Assembly (NCBI RefSeq): GCF_000001735.4
Contig: NC_003074.8
Location: 21,583,261-21,647,260 of the forward strand
From: Arabidopsis thaliana
Lineage: Eukaryota; Streptophyta; Magnoliopsida; Brassicales; Brassicaceae
DNA length: 64,000 nucleotides
Reading direction: 5' to 3'
Position 1 is the stretch's first letter. Each line of letters starts with the position of its first letter. This document shows positions 30,517 to 40,202 of the stretch, in pieces. The position numbers and the translations under genes were made by a program. The notes below the pieces were generated by a model. It was given only the letters and a program-made list of their open reading frames with translations. It was not told the DNA's origin and searched no databases.

Positions 30517-32914
30517 TCAAACAACATCATCGAATGACAGCGGAGATCTGGTAACCGACAACTCGTCCTTCTTCTTCACCACTAGATCATCAAGATCTGA
30601 ACAGCTTTGCTTCAGTTTCAGTAAATGGTCCTCCATTTCTTGTAGCTGAACCATATCAGACAGTTCTTTCTCCTTCTTTTCTTTTACTTGGTCCAGCTTC
30701 TTCTCCAACCAATCCACCTTAAATCCTGCATCTTTCACATATGTCAATGCAATGTCTGCTTCCACAAGATCTTCATTTGAGAGCTCTTCAAGTGACTGGC
30801 ACAGTGTCTCAATTAAACTAAGCAGAAAAATCATGCATGATGTCCTCAGATGTTGGTTCTTTGCTCGGAACTCTACTGCAATGTCAGGGTGTCTTTCAAA
30901 TATTGATCTCACATATTCCACCTGCGAGCGAAAAACAAAGCAAGTATAAAGATTCGAAGAGAAATCTTGTAAAGTAATAACAAGAAGTTTGCGCCATTCT
31001 TAAGTTTCTTACCTGTGAAGGAAGAACTTGAAAGCCATTGACATCTACCTTTCCCTGGGTAGAGGAATCCTCAAATACATCTGATGCACCAATAACTTCA
31101 ACAATAATCATGAGATCTTCGTTTACCAGAAATCCACCATCTTCCACAAGGAGTTCATAAGGGAATGTATAACCCAAGGTAGGATTCTGCTCATCAAAGC
31201 AGTGCTCTGATTCTGTAACATCAATTTCACCTCATGAGTGGATATGAAATCTATTTTGGCAGCTTGGCAAGAAACTTGAAAACTAAGCCGTTCAAATCAA
31301 ACATCCTAGAAAGCAACAGTAATACCAGTCCAAACTAAGTCACATAACACTATTATTACTAACAAGAGTGTGCGAGTCTGTGAGGGTGTGTGATATTGTA
31401 ACTGGCAATGACTTGGATAAAAACTCTTGCATACAATCATTCACCAAAAGTGAATCAACAAGTGAACACAGTAAATAGAATCACCTTTCGATATGGATAG
31501 CTTTTCAGATAATTGATTTACTATTGTTAGACGAGCTTTGACAACTTCAGAAGGGAATAATTGAGAATCAGGAAGGCACAAGGTCATATTCAGCAAGAAG
31601 ACGCCTGCCGAAAAAAAACACCAGAGAAATCAAAATGTATCACCAGACTTTAAAATAATAAAAAACATTTGTAAGATGAGTTTCATTTGGTTGCACAAAA
31701 AGAGAAAAAAAAAAAAAAAGAGTTTCATATTTACCATTTGAAGCCACGGATCACAAATGGATCAGAATAACATTTCTCGGAATTTGAAAAGGAGAAATTT
31801 TTGATCACCCACACGAACTTCTGCCCAACTTGCTTCTCCGTTGGTGTAATGAAAGATTCCTAGCAAACAAATAGGCTCTTGTAATACAGAACACATAGCA
31901 GCATGTCTCTTGTAAAGTACCACAAAGTTTCTTAACTTTCTTACCGGTTTAGATTCATTGACATGGTTGCTTTCTTTTTCTGGTGAAGTTTTCTTGAGCA
32001 AATCACCAGACTCATTGCCATCATTCCGTATTTTTTTGGTCAGAAGTTCAGATGCTTTTCCCGAAATATCTGATTCAGTCAATGTCCCAACAGCTTCAAA
32101 AACATCAACCTCTGCAATAATCTTGAAGTCTCCTTTCACCACATGTTCAGACTGATAAAGTTCAGTCTGAAGTTTGCATATGGGAATCCTTTCTGGAATT
32201 GGAATACCCCAAGTGGTACGCTTTTCGTCAAAACAGTGATCTGTTTCAGCAACATTACATCCAAATAATGTAAGTAATCTGAAATAGAAATCTGCATGAG
32301 CATAAAACAAATAAAAATTCAAGACTGAACTAAAACCCCAAAACTTACACAACACGCATTTGATCAACATAGAAACTACTACATGTATGCCGAGTAAAAG
32401 ATTAAAAATTAACTATCATTTATTTAGTGACTAGAGTAAGAAGAAGGATGAACTAGATTACTAGAATTTTTTGCGTTTACAAAGTGCCACTGACATATAC
32501 AAAGGACAGTTCAATACAATGAATCAAGAAGGGAGCAAAGTTTGACATAATTCACCTGCTTTTATGGAAAGATTGAGAGAATTATGTTGGTTCCGTAAAG
32601 TTAGCCGAAGTTCTACGTATCTTCCCCATCCACAAGGTAATGATTCAAAATCAACCACTTGTAGACACAGAGAAAAGTACTTATCTCGAATGGGATAAGC
32701 GATAGGACGCCTAGAACAAAACAAAATGACAGATTAATGAATACCAACGACGATAGTATAACCTAAATCTAATTTGGTGAAATTATAAGATAAAAAGGCT
32801 CTAGTTTTACCATTTGCAGTCCCCGATCAAGACTGGAACAGAATATAACCTCTCAGATTGCGGAGAGAAGTTCTTTATTATCCAACAAAACTTTTTATGA
32901 GCTTGCTTCTCCAT
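30517..32914 (-). CDS. tandem two-MATH plus coiled-coil gene, second MATH disrupted
   Basis: Seven exons: 32811-32914, 32556-32710, 31945-32240, 31735-31859, 31485-31604, 31013-31212, 30517-30921. The first three encode a MATH domain (MEKQAHKKFCWIIKNFS..., 'RPIAYPIRDKYFSLCLQVVD', 'CFDEKRTTWGI') and a linker ('LLKKTSPEKESNHVNESKP'). This splices in phase 0 into a second MATH ('ESFITPTEKQVGQKFVWVIK', 'HCFDEQNPTLGY', 'GGFLVNEDLMIIVEV') and a normal coiled coil ('VEYVRSIFERHPD' to 'SPLSFDDVV'). In the first MATH the usual exon 3 acceptor reads CTG instead of CAG, and the next AG six bases on (AAACAG|AT) keeps frame. Exon 5 is 120 nt instead of about 158, which breaks the frame in the second MATH. 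Locus order suggests At3g58430. Confidence 0.65.
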
Positions 32915-33252
32915 TGACGCTATAAATATTGCTCAAAATCAAGATACACTGTGCCTGAAGATAATAAAAAAAAAAACTTTAAGATAGTAAGCCAAAGAAA
33001 CAAACAAAGATCCCACTACATATGTACTCAAAGACTAGAAACAGTTAGTTGATAAACTCTCTGATTTCAAAAACATTGGTAACAATGAAGAAGTAAAACT
33101 AGAGGATCAGATGCTTAGTTGAGAATCATACCAACAATGGTTTTGTCTTGTTCTGAAGTTTCTTCTGGCAAACGATAAAGATATATATGAAAAAATGAAA
33201 ATTCTAAACTTCTCGATTAAGGTGAGCAGATGCAGAAAGGAGAGTCTCGATT

Positions 33253-33300
33253 GATGTGCGCGAATGAATTCAGTCTTGGTCCCTCGTGACTTGATACTCT
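33253..33300 (-). promoter_or_regulatory. recurrent promoter block, copy 7
   Basis: 'TTGATGTGCGCGAATGAATT' and 'CCCTCGTGACTTGATACTCT', almost identical to copy 3 at 23291-23340. It lies 340 bp upstream of the ATG at 32914. Confidence 0.6.
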
Positions 33301-33366
33301 TAACTACGAATTAATATAGGAGCCTAGGTAAAGCGCAGGTGCATAGAGAAGAGAAACTAGAGGATT

Positions 33367-34343
33367 AGGTGTGAGCATAATACCTGAACCGGAAGAATCG
33401 AACCGAATCCGATCCAAAATATCCGAATCCGTTCTGCTTCGGTTCCGGTTAATTAGCCGATCGGTTCTGTTTTCAAAAAAACTATGGGTATTGGTATTAC
33501 TCGAACAGAACCCGATACACGTGAATACTTTTTACTACCCGAACATACAGTAGAACCTCTATAAATTAATACTCTATATAATAATAACCTCTATAAATTA
33601 ATAAATTATTCCGATCCCGAGTTGGGACCAATGTAAAAAGTGATATAAATCGATAAATTAATAAGATAATAATTTTTTTGAAAGTCCTATGTAAATATAT
33701 GGTCTCATCAATATCATAAATTAATAATTCTATAAATGTATCGAATATATCTCTATATTATATGTAAAAAATTTCTTAAAAATATATTTATAATAATTTT
33801 TTGCTTAAATTCATATTTGTTATTTGTTTGACTATAGTTTTCATATTTTACTGTATCAAACATTTTGGTGTTGTTTTCTAGATATTATTATTATGTTTTA
33901 CTTGTAACTGGTTCTAGAAAGATATTTTCTAAAATGAAAGAAATCTTATCGATTTTTTTAAAAAAGTTATTAAATTAGGAAAATCTCTCTATAAATTAAG
34001 AAATATTAATTTATCGATAAATTAATACCTCTGTAAATTAATAAAATTTTGCAGTCCTAACATTATTAATTTATAGAGGTTTTACTGTATATATATGCAT
34101 TAATAATTTGAATTTGTGACTTGTTTAATGATTTGAGTTATGGAATAAGGTCAAAACAAGGTTTACGTTTTATTTTAGATTATTATTTTAAGAAAAAACT
34201 TTGGTTATTTATGGGTTCTTTAACCAATATCCAAATTATCCGAATAGAACATGACCCAAAATTGTACATATAACCTAACGAATCTAAAAATTTTAAGCCC
34301 GGAAAACCGAACCCGACCAGAATATCCACATGCCCAGGACTGC
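33367..34343. mobile_element. insertion with AACCGAACC-rich ends (hAT-like candidate), split by a MITE
   Basis: A 977-bp insertion recognised by comparison with the paralogous promoter at 23395-23430, where the sequence is continuous. Flanking 8-bp words AGAGGATT (33359-33366) and AAAGGATC (34344-34351) look like a slightly diverged target duplication. Both ends are rich in 'CCGAACC'-type words and have weak inverted similarity (AGGTGTGAGCATAA and the reverse complement CCTGGGCATG). An 8-bp duplication fits hAT, but no transposase is present. Confidence 0.55.
33548..34087. mobile_element. Emigrant-like (pogo/mariner type) MITE nested in the 33367-34343 insertion
   Basis: 540 bp with terminal inverted repeats CAGTAGAACCTCTATAAATT and (right end, reverse complement) CAGTAAAACCTCTATAAATT, flanked by TA on both sides (33546-33547, 34088-34089). 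Size, TA target and ends agree with the Emigrant family known from Arabidopsis. Sub-terminal 'TAAATTAATA' words repeat inside. No coding capacity. Confidence 0.8.
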
Positions 34344-34420
34344 AAAGGATCAATGATTTGTTGAGAGTCAAACCGACAGAGATGCATTAAAACAGAGTAA
34401 AAAAACGGCTATAATTTATG

Positions 34421-34458
34421 AAGAATATGAAAAGCCTTGGCTCATCGTGACTTGATCA
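34421..34458 (-). promoter_or_regulatory. recurrent promoter block, copy 8, displaced by the insertion
   Basis: 'GAAAAGCCTTGGCTCATCGT' and 'GACTTGATCATAA' match copies 1, 4 and 6. Without the 985-bp insertion it would lie about 180 bp from copy 7, matching the spacing of copies 3 and 4. Confidence 0.55.
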
Positions 34459-35289
34459 TAAGCCCAAACTATAAATTAAATGATGAAAATGCAAATGTAT
34501 GTTAAAGGAGTCTATGTCAAAGCAATAGATTCAAGTGCAAGTCACTGTTTCAGACCTAGAGAGGTTGCTTTATCATCAAGATTCATACCCATGAGAGAAC
34601 TCTCCAAAGAGATCTAACAAATTTGGTAGCTGAAACTTAGATAATCAGCCGCAAAAGACTCCCTTCTTCACAATAAGTGACAACTTCGGAAATACATGAG
34701 AGTTCATTATCTTTTAAGAAAAACTCCGATCTTAAAGAATGCCTAAGAATTTAAGTGATCACACAACATCATCGAAGGAGAGCGGTGGCTGCCTTCTCTG
34801 TCTCAAATTTGTGCTTCAAATCATGATGCAGAACGGAGAAATTAATTTCACTTTCATCAATCGAAAACAGAGTAGGGGTTCTTCATCATTTTCAGTCACA
34901 TACCCTTAGTCAGTCACTCAGTCTCCATCTCCTCGACTCATGCCTATGAATCCTTCCCTGCATTTTTGCAGCAGAACAAAAGCAAACCTTGAAGCCCAGG
35001 AAGGCATAGAAAGTGGAGTTATTATCCAAAACCAAAAATTTCCCAGTTACTCTCAAATAGAGTGGAGAGTATGATTACGTGTTTGGAACATTGCAACATT
35101 CTTGCAGCCTTCAAAACTTAAATCCTCAACATACACTTTAGTTGTTCAAATGTTTTGAAATAGTTACTCTTTAAGGTTAATTTCACTACTCAGTCCCATT
35201 CGACATAAAACTCAAAGAATACAAACTTGGGCCTTGCTTCCAGGCATAAGAAAACAAAGATTCACCTACAAAGCCACAAAATCCTGAAA
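34459..35289. other. intergenic with array flank modules
   Basis: 34500-34640 matches the distal promoter module of other copies. 34740-34800 holds a short echo of the coiled-coil 3' end ('CACAACATCATCGAAGGAGA'). The rest shows nothing recognisable. Confidence 0.4.
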
Positions 35290-36075
35290 ATCTGCAAACA
35301 CCATCGTTGAATGAGAGAGGAGCTCTCGCAACCAAAGCCTCCACTTTTTCCTTCTGCAGCTGAGATTCAAGATCCACGAACAAAAGCTTCAGCTTCTGCA
35401 ACCGTTCCTCCATTGTTTGTAGCCGGGGCCCACTACCCTGCTCCATCTTCTTCTTCCGAGAGACCTCATCCAGCTTTGTCTACAGCCAATCCAACTCAAA
35501 GCCAGCATCAATCAGATCAACAAGTGTTACATCAGCCTTGCTCAGATCATCCTCTGATAGCTTCTCTGGCGACTGGCACAGCGTCTAGGTGAGGCTAAGG
35601 AGTGCATTTATATAAGCTCTTCTGATCTGTTTGTTCTTTGGTCGGAAGCCTATGGCTATGTTTGGGTCTCTTTTGAAGATATGGTTTACCGATTCTACCT
35701 GCTAGCAAGAACAAAGTGAACTATGATGAAACCCATTCTAACCTGGGACATAAAAACCTCAAACCCATTGACATCCGTAGTTTCCTTTGCTGGTGGAATC
35801 TCTGTAAGCACATTATTTGAAGTCTCTGCAACAGATGCCACATTGTTAAACGCCTTACCACCAGTTTCTACTGACTGAGAGGCATCCTTCAAGGACTTGT
35901 TTTATTCTACAAGACTTGTGTCTCTAGCACTGTCAGTCCAAACAAGAGATGAAGCCTCATCATCGACATCTTCTTTATTTGCATAATCATTTTCATTGTT
36001 AGAAACCTCAGTCTTAGATGCCACACTGTTACAACTTATAGTACCCGTATAAAAAGCATCCTCTATGGCATTCAG
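35290..36075 (-). pseudogene. broken MATH-family gene: acidic linker plus coiled coil
   Basis: The coiled-coil exon (about 35290-35699, 'VESVNHIFKRDPN', 'GFRPKNKQIRRAYINALL') has two in-frame stops, one after 'LLSLT' and one after 'FELDWL', and lacks the normal terminal stop. Upstream, 35745-36075 is a partial linker exon ('KETTDVNGFEVFMSQ', '[18 protein letters not shown]') closely related to the linker of the 36270-37989 gene, ending abruptly at about 36075 in AACC-type repeat. The MATH exons are absent. Its coiled coil is closest to the 2307-2714 exon. Confidence 0.75.
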
Positions 36076-36269
36076 AATTATTCAAACAGTTTTAGTATAG
36101 AAATTAAGTCGGTTTTAGTATTTGATCATCAGTTGTTTTGGTTTTTTTCCCTAAAGTTGAAGTAAATAAACCAAATTGTTAAACCTGAACCAAAGTAAAA
36201 TTCAGTCAAGCTAAAACCAATGGAAGAAAAAAAAGATATCAGAAGACCAAAATGCCTAACAACTCAAAG
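36076..36269. repeat. AACC-type dispersed repeat at pseudogene edge
   Basis: 'GGTTTTAGTATTTGATCATC' and 'AACCTGAACCAAAG' words; the repeat starts exactly where homology of the upstream pseudogene ends. Confidence 0.4.
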
Positions 36270-37989
36270 TCAGCAAACAAAATCATCGAAAGACAGAGCA
36301 CTTCTGGTGGCCGACAAGTCTGCCTTCTCCTTCTCCGCAAGAGCACCCAGGTCTGACCACTTTTGCTTCAATATCACTAGATTTTCCTCTATCTCATGGA
36401 GCCTGGCCAAACCAGACATCTCTTCCTCCTTCTTTTCCTTTAGTTGGTCCAGCTTCTTCTCCAACCAATCAACCTTAAACCCTGCATCTCTCAAGTATGT
36501 CAACGCTACGTCTGCTTCCACAAGATCTTCATTCGAGAGCTCCTCCAGTGACTGGCACATCGTTTCGATTAAGCTGAGCAGGAAATTCATACATGCGTTC
36601 CTCAGTTGTTGGTTCTTTCCACGAAACTCCACTGATATGTCTGGGTGTCTTTCGAGTATACGTCTCACAGATTCCGCCTGCGATTCCAAATATATGAGAA
36701 AGAGAGAGAGAGCATTCTTTGTGGGGTTTGGAAACAGAGAGAACATACTCTACTATACCATATATTACAATAACAATTGAAGATGAAACCGCCTTCTTAC
36801 CTTGGAAGAAACAACCACAAACCCATTGATATCCACTGTTTCCTTATCTGATTGAATCTCCATAAGCACATAATCACAAGTCTCCGTAACACATGCCACG
36901 GTGTTAGGATCCCTACCACGAGAGGCATCCTCCAACACGAGATGAAGCCTCGTCTTTTTCACTTGTTCTATACTACTTCCGTTTCTAGCACTATCATTCA
37001 AAACAAGAGATGAAGCCTCATCATCAACATCTTTTTTAGGTGCATCATCATTTTCATCATTGGAAACCTCAGTCTCAGCCACCAAACTATTACAACTTCT
37101 AATACTCGTATAAAAAGCATTCTCTATGGCATTCACTAGGTTCAAACGACTTATGTCACAAACTTCATCATCATTATCATCAGTATACTCCTGGGATGCA
37201 TCTCCATCATCCGAACTCTCTTCAGATGCGTCGTCACAATCATCATCATCATCATCTAACTTCTCTTGAGATGAAATAATCTTCACAGGTTCCAATGGCA
37301 CAACAATAGAAGGTAAAACATCTACTTCAGCGACGATAGTGAGTCTGTCATTCACCAAAAATCCTTCAGCTATATTAACAAGTTTTTCAAGGAGCAAGAA
37401 ATCTTGAAAACCCCAAATGTTACTCTTTGCATCGAAAAAGCATGGCCCTCCTGTGTCATTCCCAAGAAACGGAAATAGTTAGGTTTCATCTAACCAATAA
37501 GATACTACATAGAGAAAAAGACAGAACATAAAACTGAGATCATATGATTCATAGAGCTTAATATAAAGATAAAGAAGGAATCAGCACGCATAGCATAATC
37601 ACTATCCCAAGCCATGATCGTATATATGAAAACAATGTACCTAATACTCTGTCGGTATTAGGGCAAACATTGTCAAGAGTAATGCTAAATTTCACTTCTC
37701 TTCTCCATCCTGGTGGCAAAGATCCAGGCTCAAGATCAAGATACACGGAAAAGTAACGATCATTCTTAGCTCCTTTGAGAAAAGAAAGAAGACGCCTGAA
37801 CAAAAGCAAAGTCTCACATCTAAGAATCAAATTCCACAAAAAAAAAGAAAAGGATTTCTGTAATCGTTTCTCGCTTTACCAATTGCAGCCGGCGACCGTG
37901 AAGACGGGAGAGTAGCACTGATCTTTCAAAGATGAGAACTTTTCCAAAACCCAAGTAAATTTATCTTGCATCTTCAAATCTAATGACAT
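36270..37989 (-). CDS. MATH protein with long acidic linker and coiled coil
   Basis: Four exons (37880-37989, 37641-37795, 36801-37450, 36270-36677; phases 2, 1, 0) give 440 residues. [24 protein letters not shown], '[20 protein letters not shown]', '[12 protein letters not shown]', '[12 protein letters not shown]', '[18 protein letters not shown]'. Exon 3 is about three times the usual length. After MATH it encodes a linker of about 170 residues with several Asp/Glu runs ('[20 protein letters not shown]') before '[14 protein letters not shown]'. The coiled coil runs '[13 protein letters not shown]' to '[10 protein letters not shown]'. This is the intact member of the acidic-linker subgroup, which also includes the damaged copies at 2307-3662 and 35290-36075. 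Acidic linkers often act as flexible or basic-partner-binding segments (inference). Locus order suggests At3g58440. Confidence 0.85.
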
Positions 37990-38344
37990 GATCACAAGTT
38001 ATCGCCAGTAAAACCCTAATTCGTAAACAAGTAACGTGCTTTGAAATCCAGTGTGGTAGGGTTTGTGCTGGTTATATAAACTTATAAGAAAGGAAAAATA
38101 ATAAGCTTTCCATATTTCACAGACCCGAGATAAACCAAACCATACCTGATCCAAAATAAAAATTGATTCAAACTAAACCGAACTAGGTTATTTCCAAAAT
38201 AAGTTTGTTACGGTAATTGAACCAAACTTGTTGTTATCCGAAACTTTGATAGACCGACCATCTAGTCAATATATACTTACCACAAGAGGACCTGTTCTTT
38301 TGAAACCATTGTGGAAAATAAGATATCAGAACACCAAATATGAC
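37990..38344. other. intergenic: promoter and AACC-type repeat
   Basis: A TATATAAAC box (about 38076-38084, + strand spelling) lies near the 36270-37989 gene start. 38115-38260 is rich in 'AAACCAAACC' and 'CCGAACT' words of the dispersed repeat. Confidence 0.4.
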
Positions 38345-38416
38345 TTAGAACACTCAGCAAACAAGATCATTGAAAGACATAGAGATTCTAGAGGCTGACA
38401 ACTCTGCCTTCTCAAA
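38345..38416 (-). pseudogene. last 23 codons of a coiled-coil exon
   Basis: The minus strand reads 'EKAELSASRISMSFNDLVC' and stop, matching the 36270-36677 exon end ('[19 protein letters not shown]'). Upstream of it (38417 on) the sequence switches to the AACCGAATTTAAATCGG-type repeat. Confidence 0.7.
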
Positions 38417-38572
38417 ACTTGATTTAAGCTAATTCAAACCGAATTTAAATCGGTTCGTTTTGGGTTTATCTTTTTCTGAGCAGAACGAAACCGTAAAATT
38501 GAACCAAACTCGATTCTAAACCAAAAGCCTTTTCTGGATATTCAAAATAAACAGTTGTCTATGTTGAAAGAA

Positions 38573-38603
38573 AGACACGTGTCTATGACACAGGTGACGT
38601 GTC
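38573..38603 (+). promoter_or_regulatory. G-box / ABRE pair upstream of the USP gene
   Basis: A perfect 12-bp palindrome AGACACGTGTCT (G-box CACGTG) at 38573-38584 is followed by TGACGTGTC (38595-38603), an ACGTGTC ABRE-type core, about 170-200 bp upstream of the ATG. Pairs of such ACGT elements typically confer ABA/bZIP responsiveness; here that is a prediction. Confidence 0.6.
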
Positions 38604-38771
38604 AATCCAGTATCCATCTTAAACATCTGTTAACACTCTTCATCTTCCACCTACTCAATCACACACTAGCATTACGTAACGTATGGTACGATCTAAATTA
38701 TTATACATATCAAAAAGTGGCTGGAGCCGAACAAAAAAAACATACGATAGAGAAAACGTACGGAGTAAAAA

Positions 38772-39797
38772 ATGGAGACTTACGTTGATGCGATTGGAGA
38801 GGACACGGCAGCCACAACAACGACGGCGGAGACGGCTGCAAATAAGAACAAGAAGAAGTTGAAAGTGATGGTTGCGATTGATGAGAGCAAGAACAGCTTC
38901 GATGCGTTGGAATGGGCTGTGGATCATCTCAGAGTTGTTATTAGTGCCGAACCGGAAACCGGTCAAGAAGGCGGTTTACTTACGTTGCTTCATGTTCACC
39001 CAACGTACCTTCAATATATCTATCCTTCTGGTGGAACTGGTGAAGAAAAAAACGCTTCTCTCTTTCTTTTATTCTCTATGCGTATATATATATTATATGG
39101 GATGTGACTGTATACAATATTGAGTGAGTTTGGAAATTCTTAGCTTCGGCGGTGTATGCGACAGATTCAGTGCCCGAACCAATGAGGAAAGCACGAGAAG
39201 AGAGTACGACAAACTTATTCACACGGGCATTGGAGATATGCCGAGGCAAAATGGTGCGCTATATGTGTGAAATAATTTCCTAAAAATTACCATCAAGACA
39301 TGTCTAGTTTCAACTTTCAACATACTACAAGTTTGGAAAAAATTTCAAAAATACAATAAGTTTAGGGTCTATGAAGTTTACTTTCAGTTTAGGTTTATCA
39401 AGGTTTCATAAGAGTTTAGGTTTATCAGTGATCTTCTCTGTCTCTTGAGTTTATGGTTTTATGTTGTAGGTGAAGACAGAGACTATGATATTGGAAGGAG
39501 ATCCTAAGGAGATGATATGCCAAGCCGTCGAGCAAACACATGTTGATCTTCTTGTTGTTGGTAGCCGTGGACTCGGCATGATCAAAAGGTACAAGTTTCA
39601 TTTTTGGTCTAAGGTCTAACAACAAATTGAGATTTCTGGTTGTGACTATTCATTCATTCCTGGTGTTTGAGATATACAGGGCATTTTTAGGGAGTGTAAG
39701 TGACTACTGTGCCCAACATGCAAAATGTCCAATTCTCATTGTGCGACCGCCTAGAGAAACCTCAACTAGTAACACGAAGGAACACAAGAGCAAGTGA
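38772..39797 (+). CDS. universal stress protein (USP) family
   Basis: Four exons (38772-39039, 39144-39253, 39470-39588, 39680-39797) give 204 residues with canonical sites. A Thr/Ala-rich N-terminus precedes the USP fold: beta1 'LKVMVAIDESKNSFDALEWA' (Asp for the adenine pocket), 'LLTLLHVHPTYLQYIYPSGG', 'VKTETMILEGDPKEMICQAV'. The nucleotide-binding signature G-x2-G-x9-G-S occurs as 'GSRGLGMIKRAFLGS', followed by 'ISDY'-like 'VSDYCAQHAKCPILIVRPP'. It therefore looks like an ATP-binding type. The protein is probably a soluble stress regulator that forms dimers; its targets are unknown. The G-box/ABRE pair upstream suggests stress hormone control. Locus order suggests At3g58450. Confidence 0.9.
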
Positions 39798-40202
39798 GGA
39801 AGGAAACCATGTTATAATAGCTTCTGTTTCATTCCGTTTGTACTCCGTAGAGAAGAAAAAAAAGTGTGCCGCCAATAAACAAGTTTACTTTTGCAAAGTA
39901 AAGTTCTACGTAGAGAGATTTTGCAAAAAAAGAAAATTTCAACTGATCTTTCGTTTGTATTAGATTCTAAACCGGAAAATCGGTTTGATCGTCTGGTTAA
40001 AGAACCTCCTTAAAGAAAACAGACGCTATACAGTTTCTAAATGCAAGTAAAAGACAGAATGAGAAACAAACGTTACAATACAAGCCAAAACAGTACTTTG
40101 CGAGTTGTTGGTGTTAAGCCTGCAAGTTTGATCACAGTGGTTTCGTTGTTAGTAGTGCCTAAACTCTAAAAATGAGTTAATAGAACTCTAGTTCGGAAAA
40201 GT
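39798..40202. other. convergent 3' UTR region
   Basis: Lies between the 3' ends of the USP gene (+) and RBL15 (-). Contains AATAAAC at about 39874. Nothing else seen. Confidence 0.4.

Noticed and set aside
4903-34458. Spaced similar repeats considered as an array of regularly interspaced repeats
   Set aside because: Spacing is kilobases and tied to gene starts; they are duplicated promoters, not a CRISPR-type array.
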